From contig JAJYCX010000004.1 of assembly GCA_021778015.1 (NCBI GenBank), forward strand, positions 19,936 to 83,935: a stretch of 64,000 nucleotides of DNA, in the 5' to 3' direction. Numbering within the stretch: the stretch's first letter is position 1; every line of letters starts with the position of its first letter. The position numbers and the translations under genes were made by a program. Source of the DNA: Pseudomonadota bacterium (GTDB lineage Bacteria > Pseudomonadota > Gammaproteobacteria > UBA1113). Below, one piece after another: positions 36,320 to 45,500 of this stretch. The notes beneath the pieces were generated by a model. That model had not been told where the DNA came from. It searched no databases and saw nothing but the letters and a program-made list of their open reading frames with translations.

Positions 36320-37534
36320 TTAATATAAAAAGCCAAACAAATATAAAGGGATAACATGACGGTTACCGACTAAAATGCCATCGGCAATCACCGTGCTGTT
36401 TTTTTCTGTTTTTAATTGTTTTGTGGTTTTACCTTGACCGCCTATTTCAAAATAATGATCATTTATCACAAAGTCGCCTATCTCACTGTAAAATAAATCA
36501 ATGCCCGAATTTTGCAACTGATTAATGACAAAGCTTTCACGGATTTTACCTGTCATTGCATCTGCCAATTGTGGCAAACAAAAAGAATAGAGTAAGTTGC
36601 TATTCTCAGGCAGCATTTTAATAGGATTACGGATATAGGCATGCCCGGACTTTTTAGGGTAGAGAAAACGAATCAAGCCTGCTTGTTGTAAATAAGATAA
36701 ATAAAGACTAATACTTTCAAAGTCCTTCCCTAAAGTTTTAGCCAATTTATAAGCGTTTAATTCTCCGGGTAGAGAATTCAAAACAAATTTATACAATTTC
36801 TCTATTAATAGTAGGGTAGAAGATTTTATAGAGTGAAATGCTGAAATATCTTCATAAATTGTTTTTAAAGCAGTATTCTCAATCGCTTGAAATTTTTCTA
36901 AATCACGGCTAAAATTTTTGAAAAATGGATAATAACCACATTTTAAATATTCTTTAAAGTGCTTTAGCAAATGCGGGATATTTAAATCTTGGCAAATAGT
37001 GAGATGATGACTTAATAAGTCATTTAATGTTAAAATAGGTAATCTTAGGCCTAAGTAAAATTCTAGATATTCTCTGAATGAAAACCCATGTAGGGGATAA
37101 AGCGACACGCGACGCGATAAGTCCACTTTAGATTGTACTAAATCGATAGCCGAACTACCTGAGAAAACAATTTTCATATCCCTATAAGTATCGTAAATAT
37201 TTTTCAACTCTGGACGCCAAGCCGCATATTTTTGAATTTCATCAATACACACAGTTCTAATGTCGGTTTCTTTGTAGAGAGTATCAATGAGTCCTAATAG
37301 AGTGTGATCCATGAAGTAAATGCTATCGGTAGATAAATATAAGGCACGCATTTCTTTAGCACCGGCCTGTATAGCCGTGTGGAGTAAAAAAGATGTTTTA
37401 CCTATACCTCTAGGGCCTACAATACCATTAATGCAGTTTTCTAACTGAATGCCTTGAAAACATGCGCGGGAATAGAAGTCGCTGCTTTCAAACTGATCAA
37501 TTATAAGCTTTTGAATATCATATATTTTTTCCAT
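36320..37534 (-). CDS. AAA+ ATPase with DUF4143-type C-terminus
   Basis: 404 residues. P-loop GPRGIGKTSFLL (about 39-50), Walker B-like VCIDEIQKYAAW (about 93-104), sensor KIVFSGSSAIDL, RRVSLYPLHGFSFREYLEFY (about 140-159), then a C-terminal region with a winged-helix-like segment (ELNAYKLAKTLGKDFESISLYLSYLQQAGLI) and the DUF4143 nuclease-like end (RESFVINQL ... YFEIGGQGKTTKQLK). Common in archaea and bacteria, often as mobile or defence-associated stand-alone genes; function unknown. Its promoter region carries three palindromes. Lies between two 6S RNA copies. Confidence 0.8.
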   Translation of the reverse strand: MEKIYDIQKLIIDQFESSDFYSRACFQGIQLENCINGIVGPRGIGKTSFLLHTAIQAGAKEMRALYLSTDSIYFMDHTLLGLIDTLYKETDIRTVCIDEIQKYAAWRPELKNIYDTYRDMKIVFSGSSAIDLVQSKVDLSRRVSLYPLHGFSFREYLEFYLGLRLPILTLNDLLSHHLTICQDLNIPHLLKHFKEYLKCGYYPFFKNFSRDLEKFQAIENTALKTIYEDISAFHSIKSSTLLLIEKLYKFVLNSLPGELNAYKLAKTLGKDFESISLYLSYLQQAGLIRFLYPKKSGHAYIRNPIKMLPENSNLLYSFCLPQLADAMTGKIRESFVINQLQNSGIDLFYSEIGDFVINDHYFEIGGQGKTTKQLKTEKNSTVIADGILVGNRHVIPLYLFGFLY

Positions 37535-37548
37535 TTTGCGCTCAAATA

Positions 37549-37632
37549 ATTAGGTTGTACCCTAATGATAGACTATAAATCATTAGGTTGCAACCTAATG
37601 ATTTTATATGAATCATTAGGGTGTAACCTAAT
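37549..37632. promoter_or_regulatory. Three evenly spaced palindromic operators before the ATPase gene
   Basis: Sites at 37549-37566, 37582-37599 and 37615-37632, each ATTAGG(T/G)TG(T/C)A(A/C)CCTAAT. Centres are exactly 33 bp apart. The middle one sits in a perfect 28-bp palindrome (37577-37604). They start 15 bp upstream of the ATPase ATG. This is the layout of a cooperative repressor operator; no repressor gene is recognised beside it unless the ATPase's own winged-helix segment serves. Confidence 0.75.
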
Positions 37633-37780
37633 AAGAAAGTTGTAAAATGCAGCACATGGTTAAGCAATAACCAGTCTGATGGATTTTTATGTTCTTCCGG
37701 ATTAGATCAAAATATTAAAACACCATAAAAATTAAAATAGTAATTAAATCAATATCTTATCTTGTGCAGAATACAAAGGA

Positions 37781-37809
37781 TTGACAAAAGAGAGGGCGCA
37801 CTGTACAAT
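37781..37809 (+). promoter_or_regulatory. Strong sigma-70 promoter of the Ser-tailed gene
   Basis: TTGACA (37781-37786), 17-bp spacer, TACAAT (37804-37809), 36 bp before the GTG start. Near consensus. Confidence 0.8.
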
Positions 37810-37844
37810 TTCAGCGCTATTTAAAAACATGAAGGTAAGGTAGT

Positions 37845-38333
37845 GTGAATATTGATCTACAACCGACTTATGCGCTATTGGCTGATGTATTATATACACC
37901 GTCTCGTATGACTAGCTTCTTTTCTTCAGTCAATCCTGCAGATAGAGCTCGTTGTGATGAGCTACTCAGTCGAATTTACGCTCATCCATTTTTAAGAGAT
38001 CACTTTGGGCTGAATGGTTTAACTAAAGAGGAACTTTTAAATCAAGCTGCACAGAAAATGTTAGCGACGAATCTTAGGCAGAAAGTAAGTGATCAGCAAT
38101 TACCCGCATTGACTCTGCAGCCTGTACACCCATCGAATGCGCTGACTTATTCTGGGTCTAGTAGTAGTCAGGCGCCTAATGTACCTAATGCGTTGACATA
38201 CTCTGATTCTGAAAAAAGTAGTGGTCCAGGATTATTTCATCGCTCTTTAAAGCGCGAGCTTTTATCAGAAACGCCGAGCAGTAGCTCTAGTAGTAGTTCG
38301 AATAGTTCTAGTAGAAAAATTCAGAAGGATTAA
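37845..38333 (+). CDS. Small protein with Ser-rich tail, unknown; effector candidate
   Basis: 162 residues, GTG start with GAAGGTAAGG just upstream. The N-terminal half is helical (NPADRARCDELLSRIYAHPF, KEELLNQAAQKMLATNLRQK). Then come two imperfect copies of PNALTYS(G/D)S (about 109-117 and 130-138), and a tail SSSSSSSSNSSSRKIQKD. Ser-rich charged C-termini occur in Dot/Icm effectors; that is inference. It has a near-consensus promoter and lies between the two 6S copies; 6S copy 2 is transcribed toward it. Confidence 0.7.
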   Translation: MNIDLQPTYALLADVLYTPSRMTSFFSSVNPADRARCDELLSRIYAHPFLRDHFGLNGLTKEELLNQAAQKMLATNLRQKVSDQQLPALTLQPVHPSNALTYSGSSSSQAPNVPNALTYSDSEKSSGPGLFHRSLKRELLSETPSSSSSSSSNSSSRKIQKD

Positions 38334-38357
38334 TAGTCTGACAATATTTCTTTAACA

Positions 38358-38546
38358 TGGCGATGCTCTTCACATTTAACCTGAGTGTAGCTTTCTGGGC
38401 CCCTTCTATACCGTTAGGACATATTAGCCCATAATTGTAGGCGTATCTAGTCTCTATTCGTTTTTGACGCATTCATTATCGCGCCATGCTTGACCTTTGG
38501 TTGTAGGCTCTCGCTGCTGGCAGTACCAAATGAATGAAGAGCATCT
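38358..38546 (-). ncRNA. ssrS: 6S RNA, copy 2
   Basis: Identical to copy 1 over 208 bp (38355-38562 against 36081-36288), including the closing stem, the -10 box and the ATG that starts fau in copy 1. There is no fau here: identity stops at that ATG. Transcribed on the minus strand, convergent with the gene ending at 38333 and without a visible terminator. Either a functional second 6S gene or a recent duplicate. Confidence 0.8.
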
Positions 38547-38552
38547 AAGTAA

Positions 38553-38582
38553 AGTATAGCAACTTGATTAGATAATAACCAG
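38553..38582 (-). promoter_or_regulatory. Promoter of 6S RNA copy 2
   Basis: Minus strand: TGGTTA (38576-38581), 17-bp spacer, TATACT (38553-38558). Same boxes as copy 1 with a diverged spacer, which suggests that the second copy is still transcribed. Confidence 0.65.
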
Positions 38583-38714
38583 TTTATGCGCCACCGTAAG
38601 AGGAGGATTGGGAGAGTGGTTACGCTTTTTTATCTGAGCTTAGGGTATAATATTACAATATATAATTAAGCTAACCAACGGATTTTATTGATTAAAAGAA
38701 ATAGGAGGATAATA

Positions 38715-40253
38715 ATGGCGGCGAATCCACATGATGATAAACAGGACGTTAGGAAACGTTCTAGGGAAACCTCTGCTATAGAAACATTCCGTGTCAAAGA
38801 ACCTTCCGAGAAGCGCCGTAAAGAGGCAAGTACGGCAATACCCAAAGTGGAGATCAGCTGTTACACTTATTTTTCATTGCCAGAACAAGCGATTATAAGT
38901 GAAGAACAGCTAAAAGTATGGGGCAATTTTATACGAATCATTAGAAAATTCTTATTCCAAGAAGATATTTATGTTGATGATTCCACTCCATATGTGATTT
39001 ATGTTCCCGCAAAAATATTAACCATTTTGCAAAAAATAAATTATAACAAGATAAGTCTAAGTGATTTAAGCACTATATTAGAAGATAGGCATAAAAATTT
39101 TATTGAAGCGTTAACCGCTCTAAAACGATCCATGAAAAAAAGCGAAGAAGAACGCGAAAAATTATTTGCAGAGCTAAAAGACATTATACAACAAGGCATT
39201 TTAAATTTAACTTTAACTGAGCCTGGCGACTGGAACGTTATACATATTACTATTTTCTTCAACAGGATAGACCTATTGATTTGTATTCAACAATATCTCT
39301 TGCCTGAATTATTGGAACAGTATGATAAATTGCTTTGTGCAAAAACAAGAAATACTCAATCAACACCTATTTCTATGATGGAAGCGCGATATAACGCTAC
39401 TTATTATAAGGAGATGAGTTCTTTACTAAACGAAAAGTCGTTACAAATACTAAAAGAGAAACAGTTGATTGTAATATTGAACATGTTGGTTTCTCATGAA
39501 AGAAAATTACAATGTGCTTCATTATGTGAACCATTAAAACTACTTGTCGCAGAGGGTGTAGATCCCACGAAAACGGAAGAGGCCAATGATTTTACTATCT
39601 TACATTATGCAGTTGATAGCTTCGATAAGGATCTAGTAGAATATATCTTACAGCATATTTCCTTAAAACAATGTCAAGAATTGCTGTCTGCGAAAACAAA
39701 GGATCTTAGCTTAACACCTATGTCCATGGCAAACACATATAATTATGCTAATATTTTTCTCTTACTAAAAGAAAAGAAAGACCTTATTGAAATATTTTCA
39801 GGTCTGAGAAATCTTAAAAAAATATCAGAAACAGAAAAAGATAGGGCGCTTCTAGATAAGAAAATAGAGCAATTCATAATAAATGGTGGAGATCCAACAT
39901 TAACCGATGATAGAGGATTAAATTTTTTACATTATGCAGCATGCTTTGACGATATAAAATTAATATCGCTTATTAAAAAAAATGTTACCCCGCAACAATA
40001 CAAAGAACTGCTCTGTACAAAATCAAGGAAGCTAAAGGAAACCCCTTATGAGGTAGTTCAAAATCATAAGAAAAAGAGTCCTGAGCGTGAAAATATACTT
40101 AAATTACTTAACCCAGAACCAAATCAAAATATATCACAATCTTTAGAACCGCTTGGTGGGCAATCTGCGTTTTTTAGACCTACTATGAACCTAAGTTCTC
40201 CGAACAAGACTATATCGAGTGCGACGAATCCATTTTGCAATAAGAAAAAATAG
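38715..40253 (+). CDS. Ankyrin-like repeat protein, effector candidate
   Basis: 512 residues from ATG 38715, which follows a perfect AGGAGG (38703-38708); an upstream TTG at 38688 is rejected. Three diverged units of about 110-120 residues share a pattern (N-x-(L/I)HYA ... ELLxxKTR ... TPxSM), with LHYA-type ankyrin hairpins near residues 174, 296 and 405 (DWNVIHITIFFNRIDLLICI; FTILHYAVDSFDKDLVEYIL; LNFLHYAACFDDIKLISLI). N-terminus basic and hydrophilic (DDKQDVRKRSRETSA); C-terminus Ser/Asn/Lys-rich. No signal peptide. Ankyrin proteins of this kind are frequent type IV effectors in Legionella and Coxiella; secretion is not shown here. AT-richer than the housekeeping genes. Confidence 0.78.
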   Translation: MAANPHDDKQDVRKRSRETSAIETFRVKEPSEKRRKEASTAIPKVEISCYTYFSLPEQAIISEEQLKVWGNFIRIIRKFLFQEDIYVDDSTPYVIYVPAKILTILQKINYNKISLSDLSTILEDRHKNFIEALTALKRSMKKSEEEREKLFAELKDIIQQGILNLTLTEPGDWNVIHITIFFNRIDLLICIQQYLLPELLEQYDKLLCAKTRNTQSTPISMMEARYNATYYKEMSSLLNEKSLQILKEKQLIVILNMLVSHERKLQCASLCEPLKLLVAEGVDPTKTEEANDFTILHYAVDSFDKDLVEYILQHISLKQCQELLSAKTKDLSLTPMSMANTYNYANIFLLLKEKKDLIEIFSGLRNLKKISETEKDRALLDKKIEQFIINGGDPTLTDDRGLNFLHYAACFDDIKLISLIKKNVTPQQYKELLCTKSRKLKETPYEVVQNHKKKSPERENILKLLNPEPNQNISQSLEPLGGQSAFFRPTMNLSSPNKTISSATNPFCNKKK

Positions 40254-40256
40254 GAT

Positions 40257-40279
40257 CTGCCATGGTGTATCCATGGCAG
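40257..40279. terminator. Hairpin between the ankyrin gene and gltA
   Basis: CTGCCATGG (40257-40265), loop TGTAT, CCATGGCAG (40271-40279). Perfect 9-bp stem with no T-run on either side, so it is only a possible terminator for the convergent genes. Confidence 0.4.
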
Positions 40280-40316
40280 GAAGATTTAGACGCTATATAC
40301 TTATAGTCGTTAATTT

Positions 40317-41612
40317 TTAAGCCTTAGGCCGTTTATCCATGGCCACAAAATCGCGTTGAGTTGAACCCAAATACAATTGTCGCGGTCTCGCGATTTTTAT
40401 GTTGCTGGCACTGACCATTTCTATCCAATGCGCAGTCCAACCTACGGTTCTAGCCAATGCAAAGATCACCGTAAACATATTGACCGGAATACCCATGGCG
40501 CTTAAGGTGATGCCGGAGTAAAAGTCTACATTTGGGTAAAGTTTCTTTTCTATAAAATAGTCGTCTTCTAAGGCAATTTTTTCCAACGCCATGGCCAATT
40601 TAAAGATGGGTGTGTCACCCACGCCGGTTTCGGCCAAGACTTCATGACAAACTTCGCGCATGATTTTAGCGCGTGGGTCGTAATTTTTATAAACGCGGTG
40701 ACCAAAGCCCATTAAACGGAAAGAATCGTTTTTATCTTTTGCTTTTTCGATATAACGAGGAATATGTTTAACGTCGCCAATTTCATACAACATATTCAAT
40801 ACAGCCTCATTAGCGCCGCCATGAGCCGGACCCCATAAAGTGGCGATACCCGCAGCGATGCAAGCAAACGGATTGGCGCCTGAAGAACCCGCCATACGCA
40901 CGGTAGAGGTAGATGCATTTTGTTCGTGATCAGCATGGAGTATAAAGATCTTATCCATAGCGCGAGTCAACGTAGGTGAACTTTTCCATGGTTCTGCGGG
41001 TACGGAAAACATCATACGTAAAAAATCTGCGCTGTAATCCAAATCGTTTTGCGGATAAACAAAAGGTTGACCTATAGAATATTTATAACACATAGCGGCT
41101 ATTGTGGGCATTTTGGCAATTAAACGGAAGGCTGCCGTTTGCCTGTATTCCGCATTATGAATGTCTAAGGTATCGTGATAAAAAGAAGACAATGCACCGA
41201 CTACACCCATCATGATGGCCATAGGATGAGCATCGCGTCTAAAGCCATTGAAAAAGGAGCGTATTTGTTCATGGATAAGTGTATGTTGTTTGATATGATC
41301 CACAAATGTGGTTTTTTGCGTACGATTGGGTAATTCGCCATTTAAGAGCAGGTAACACACTTCTAAATAGTCTGATTTTTCTGCCAATTGCTCTATAGGG
41401 TAGCCGCGATATAATAATTCGCCTTTATTACCATCAATATAGGTGATAGTCGAGGGGCAGGCTGCTGTTAAAGCAAAACCCGGGTCGTAGGTGAAATGGC
41501 CTTTAGTCGCTAGAGGCGCTATGTCGATTACGGGTTCACCCAGAGTTGCTTTATATATGGGCAATTCTACGGTATCATTGCCGTTTAAAATTAATTTGGC
41601 GTTATCTGTCAT
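40317..41612 (-). CDS. gltA: Citrate synthase (type II)
   Basis: 431 residues from ATG 41612 (AGAGGA four bases upstream; the adjacent ATG at 41615 is too close, and a start at 41657 would add an unlikely 15-residue leader). Condenses oxaloacetate and acetyl-CoA. Catalytic regions: [20 protein letters not shown] (about 230-249), [13 protein letters not shown] (about 263-275), [18 protein letters not shown] (about 305-322, active His and the flexible-loop residues) and [14 protein letters not shown] (about 367). Length near E. coli GltA (427). Opens the TCA gene region, opposite in direction to sdh-suc. Confidence 0.97.
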   Translation of the reverse strand: MTDNAKLILNGNDTVELPIYKATLGEPVIDIAPLATKGHFTYDPGFALTAACPSTITYIDGNKGELLYRGYPIEQLAEKSDYLEVCYLLLNGELPNRTQKTTFVDHIKQHTLIHEQIRSFFNGFRRDAHPMAIMMGVVGALSSFYHDTLDIHNAEYRQTAAFRLIAKMPTIAAMCYKYSIGQPFVYPQNDLDYSADFLRMMFSVPAEPWKSSPTLTRAMDKIFILHADHEQNASTSTVRMAGSSGANPFACIAAGIATLWGPAHGGANEAVLNMLYEIGDVKHIPRYIEKAKDKNDSFRLMGFGHRVYKNYDPRAKIMREVCHEVLAETGVGDTPIFKLAMALEKIALEDDYFIEKKLYPNVDFYSGITLSAMGIPVNMFTVIFALARTVGWTAHWIEMVSASNIKIARPRQLYLGSTQRDFVAMDKRPKA

Positions 41613-41658
41613 CATGTCCTCTTTGGTATCTAGACTCTTAGCTCCATATGGTCGCAAT

Positions 41659-42801
41659 TTACACTGGCAGAGTCAATACCGGTCTGTTACCTGAGACATC
41701 CTTGGAAAGCAACGCATACAGCTGACTTAACATGGCAAATGTCTTTTTAGAATCGTGATCATCTTCGGCAACATAAAACCAATAGTTATGGTAGTAAATG
41801 GCTATGGCAGCATTCTTCGGCATAGACTTGGAATAATGGATCTTTATCATGCCATTGGTGACTTTTTGCCAAGCAAATACTGTTCCATCTGCATTTCTGG
41901 TTATGTCTATGAGCCCGGCTTTAAGGTGTTCGGGCGGTATTTCCACTCCTTTAGAAAGATAATACAAGATCCCCAGAAAAGACCTGGTTTGAATATTGAC
42001 TACATTGCCTGATACGCCCTTGTGATCGGATTCGGTAAATATAATCTTGTTGTATGTAGTGGGGACTCCTAACAGAGCAAAGACTTTACGCGTATTAGGA
42101 TCTTGCATATCATTAAAGTCGGCTTCAAATTCTAAGCCCTGGCGTCCTAGTATACTATTTGGTGCCTTTTCTATTTGCGCCTTATTGGGCGCGTCGATTA
42201 CAAATATATCGACCTTAAACTGTTCTTGTAGAATTCGTACTAACAGGGCTAAATCGATAAATTGTTGGTAATAAACCGGTGCAAGATGCGATGTGGGCCG
42301 TGTAGAGTTTTCAGCATTATACAAAGGCCCTATATTTTGTACTACAATCCGGAGTGTTTTTTGAATACTCCATGTAGAAAAATTATTCAAATCATCTACA
42401 TCAATGGGCTGTAACATTCTGCGCGCGAATTCGTCGCCTTGCATGGGAGTGTAGCTGATAGTTGGGCGCTGGGTGTAGCTAACACTCGGGCCTGCGCTGT
42501 AAGTATCGGGACTGCCAGAATAGTTTGGGGTATTTTTTGCGATGGTTACATTACCGCTGGCCGCAGCAGTTAGTTCCATTTGTGCCGATATGCTGCTCAC
42601 AGTCAGAAAATAAGGGGTATCGTCATAAGCTAGGCGTACTATATTTAACAGTAATTCTTGGTTGAGGCCATAGTTTAGGGAGTTATTATAGTTATATTGA
42701 TATATGGGGAGTTGTCTAGGGCCAAGATCAGCGCATGCTGTAATGAAGAGTAGAAATGGCATAAAAATAGCGGTTGTTTTCCACAATAATTTCTTTTTCA
42801 T
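41659..42801 (-). CDS. Lipoprotein of unknown function
   Basis: 380 residues from ATG 42801, which follows AGGG. Signal peptide [22 protein letters not shown] with lipobox FITAC and lipidated C23. The mature part has [37 protein letters not shown], a Gly/Ser/Tyr-rich stretch and [12 protein letters not shown], which I associate with a family of uncharacterised proteobacterial lipoproteins. Function unknown. Stop is 46 bases before the gltA start on the same strand, so cotranscription with gltA is possible. Confidence 0.82.
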   Translation of the reverse strand: MKKKLLWKTTAIFMPFLLFITACADLGPRQLPIYQYNYNNSLNYGLNQELLLNIVRLAYDDTPYFLTVSSISAQMELTAAASGNVTIAKNTPNYSGSPDTYSAGPSVSYTQRPTISYTPMQGDEFARRMLQPIDVDDLNNFSTWSIQKTLRIVVQNIGPLYNAENSTRPTSHLAPVYYQQFIDLALLVRILQEQFKVDIFVIDAPNKAQIEKAPNSILGRQGLEFEADFNDMQDPNTRKVFALLGVPTTYNKIIFTESDHKGVSGNVVNIQTRSFLGILYYLSKGVEIPPEHLKAGLIDITRNADGTVFAWQKVTNGMIKIHYSKSMPKNAAIAIYYHNYWFYVAEDDHDSKKTFAMLSQLYALLSKDVSGNRPVLTLPV

Positions 42802-43001
42802 CATTTTCCCTAATATGTTTTGTGGTGCGGGGCTCAAAATGCCTTCTGGCTTTAAGTCCTTAGACTACCACAATTACTGCTTAAAGTGTCAAGGTACGTA
42901 GCTCCTAGTAATTTATGAACTCTATACAAGCCAAGTCTGGAGTTCTAATGTATTTATCGTTATACTATGCACCCTGAGTCGGGTGGTTGTAGGGGCGCTG
43001 A

Positions 43002-43376
43002 ATGAATAAAAAAAGACCGGTTTTTCTAAATTTAACAAAAATACGCATGCCAGCGGCGGCGATAGTATCTATTTTACACAGAATGTCTGGTTTTGTGCTT
43101 TTTCTAGCCATTCCATACCTGTTATATTTGTGGCTTGTATCTTTAAGCAGTGCCGAAGGCTATGACGCTCTGCAAGCAGCCCTGCACGGTGGAGTGACCC
43201 GTAGCCTGGTCTATATCGTCTTATTGGCTTTGTTGTACCACTGGGTAGCGGGCATACGTCATCTGCTGATGGATATGGGCATAGGCGAGGAAAAAATCAG
43301 TGGCCGTATAGGCGCACTATTAGTTTTAGCCGCGGTCGTGATATTGGCCTTATTGCTGGGAGTATGGTTATGGTAA
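43002..43376 (+). CDS. sdhC: Succinate dehydrogenase cytochrome b556 subunit
   Basis: 124 residues. Membrane anchor with three helices that holds heme b and ubiquinone with SdhD. Seen: RPVFLNLTKIRMPAAAIVSI, HRMSGFVLFLAIPYLLYLW (about 27-45; S and R of the quinone site) and HWVAGIRHLLMDMG (about 81-94; heme His). ATG after AGGGG. First gene of sdhCDAB-sucABCD. TATACT at 42961-42966 is the likely -10. The 200-bp gap to the lipoprotein gene holds both divergent promoters. Confidence 0.94.
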   Translation: MNKKRPVFLNLTKIRMPAAAIVSILHRMSGFVLFLAIPYLLYLWLVSLSSAEGYDALQAALHGGVTRSLVYIVLLALLYHWVAGIRHLLMDMGIGEEKISGRIGALLVLAAVVILALLLGVWLW

Positions 43377-43717
43377 GAAGTGCAACTTCTTTAACGGGCA
43401 ATGGCGTTAGAGATTGGCTATGGCAGCGGGTAAGCGCGGTTATCTTAGCCGTTTACACGCTGTTTATATTTGGGTTTATATGGTGTACGCCGCAACTGGA
43501 TTACGCTACCTGGTTCCAATTTTTTCAGGGTATAGGGGTTAAACTCTTTACTATATTGGCGGCACTCAGTTTATTGACGCATGCCTGGGTAGGGATGTGG
43601 ACCATTCTAACCGATTATGTTAAATCAGCGCGTTTGCGTTTAACCCTTGAAGTTTTAGTTATTATCGCCCTATTTCTTTATTTTCTAGTGGCGATTGCAA
43701 TAGTGTGGAGCGTGTAA
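43364..43717 (+). CDS. sdhD: Succinate dehydrogenase membrane anchor subunit
   Basis: 117 residues, three helices. [20 protein letters not shown] (about 14-33) and [20 protein letters not shown] (about 67-86; heme-ligand His and the D-Y quinone-site pair). Overlaps sdhC by 13 bases and sdhA by one base (TAATG). Confidence 0.94.
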   Translation: MVMVRSATSLTGNGVRDWLWQRVSAVILAVYTLFIFGFIWCTPQLDYATWFQFFQGIGVKLFTILAALSLLTHAWVGMWTILTDYVKSARLRLTLEVLVIIALFLYFLVAIAIVWSV

Positions 43718-45483
43718 TGGCCTTACCAACGTATACTTTCGATGCAATTATTATTGGCGCCGGTGGTGCGGGAATGCGCGCCGCTTTGGCTTTAGCTGAA
43801 TCGGGCTCACAAGTGGCGCTCGTTTCTAAAGTGTTTCCCACGCGTTCGCATACGGTGTCGGCGCAGGGCGGAATCACTTGTGCCTTAGGCAATGTGCACC
43901 CAGACGATTGGCGTTGGCATATGTACGATACGGTCAAGGGTTCCGATTACATTGGTGATCAGGACAGTATCGAATACATGTGCGAAGTGGGACCGCAAGT
44001 AGTGTATGAATTAGAACACATGGGTTTACCTTTTTCACGTTTGGATGATGGCCGCATTTACCAACGGCCTTTTGGTGGTCAGTCTAAAGATTTTGGCGGT
44101 GACCAAGCCGCTAGAACCTGCGCTGCGGCCGATAGAACAGGTCATGCTTTATTACACACTTTATATCAGCGCAATTTAGCCGAAAAAACGAATGTTTTTT
44201 CGGAATGGTTTGCGATAGATTTAGTTAAAGCAGCCGATGGCCAAGGTTTTGCAGGTGTGATAGCGCTTAACATCGAAAACGGTGAAACTGCATTCCTACA
44301 CGCGCGTGCCATTATTTTTGCAACAGGCGGTGCTGGACGTATTTATCAATCGACTACCAACGCTTTGATCAACACCGGCGATGGTATCGGTATGGCCATA
44401 CGCGCAGGTTTACCCGTACAAGATATCGAAATGTGGCAATTTCACCCTACTGGTATAGCCGGTGCGGGTGTATTGGTCACCGAAGGTTGCAGAGGCGAGG
44501 GCGGTTATCTTATCAACAAAAATGGCGAGCGTTTCATGGAGCGCTATGCGCCGCACGCCAAAGATTTGGCTTCGCGCGATGTAGTCGCTAGAGCTATATC
44601 TTTAGAATTACGCGCTGGCAATGGCTTTGATATTAATGGCGTGAGCTGCGTTAAATTAAAATTAGATCATTTGGGCGCAGACCTCATTAATTCACGTTTG
44701 CCGGGCATACGTGAATTGTCTCTCACCTTTGCCGGAGTAGATCCTATTCGCGAGCCTATACCCGTTGTGCCGACTTGCCATTATATGATGGGTGGGATTC
44801 CTACAAATCGTTTTGGACAAGTTATCAACGTCGATGAGCACGGTAAGGAGTACGTGGTTGAAGGTTTATATGCCGTGGGCGAATGCGCTTGCGTCTCGGT
44901 GCATGGCGCCAATCGCCTAGGCGGTAATTCTTTATTAGATTTAGTGGTATTTGGTCGAGCTGCTGGTTTAGATGTGAAAGAAAAGATACGGGACCTACCT
45001 TTAAAAAGCGTAGGAGAAGCCGAATTAGATGCAGCGATGAGCCGCCTGAATCGTTGGGATAACACCCGCGAAGGTGAATCGGTGAGTCAAATACGCTTTG
45101 AAATGCAAAAAACAATGCAAGAAGATTTTGGTGTGTTTCGTACTGGTGAACACATGCAACAAGGTTTGGATAAGTTATTGCAATTGCAACAACGGTTGAA
45201 CCACGCCGCCTTTAAGGATCACAGTCGTGTGTTTAACACTACACGCATAGAAGCTCTAGAGTTGGATAATTTAATGGCGACGGCACTGGCGACGGCACAT
45301 GCAGCCATTTACCGTACCGAAAGTCGCGGCGCGCACAGCAGAGAAGATTTTCCTAAACGGGATGATATCAATTGGTTAACGCATACGGTGTATCACGGTG
45401 AAGGTCATCGTATGACGCAACGCGCGGTAAACATGAAACCATTGCATGTTAAACCATTTGAACCTAAAGAACGAGTCTATTAA
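43717..45483 (+). CDS. sdhA: Succinate dehydrogenase flavoprotein subunit
   Basis: 588 residues. Oxidises succinate to fumarate; FAD covalently bound. Seen: [20 protein letters not shown] (about 6-25), [12 protein letters not shown] (about 43-54; FAD-linking His), [20 protein letters not shown] (about 243-262), catalytic HYMMGGIP (about 350) and [19 protein letters not shown] (about 393-411). ATG 43717 overlaps the sdhD stop; starting 12 bases earlier adds MERV and is not needed. Confidence 0.97.
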   Translation: MALPTYTFDAIIIGAGGAGMRAALALAESGSQVALVSKVFPTRSHTVSAQGGITCALGNVHPDDWRWHMYDTVKGSDYIGDQDSIEYMCEVGPQVVYELEHMGLPFSRLDDGRIYQRPFGGQSKDFGGDQAARTCAAADRTGHALLHTLYQRNLAEKTNVFSEWFAIDLVKAADGQGFAGVIALNIENGETAFLHARAIIFATGGAGRIYQSTTNALINTGDGIGMAIRAGLPVQDIEMWQFHPTGIAGAGVLVTEGCRGEGGYLINKNGERFMERYAPHAKDLASRDVVARAISLELRAGNGFDINGVSCVKLKLDHLGADLINSRLPGIRELSLTFAGVDPIREPIPVVPTCHYMMGGIPTNRFGQVINVDEHGKEYVVEGLYAVGECACVSVHGANRLGGNSLLDLVVFGRAAGLDVKEKIRDLPLKSVGEAELDAAMSRLNRWDNTREGESVSQIRFEMQKTMQEDFGVFRTGEHMQQGLDKLLQLQQRLNHAAFKDHSRVFNTTRIEALELDNLMATALATAHAAIYRTESRGAHSREDFPKRDDINWLTHTVYHGEGHRMTQRAVNMKPLHVKPFEPKERVY

Positions 45484-45500
45484 TTGTAAGAGGTGCTCTA

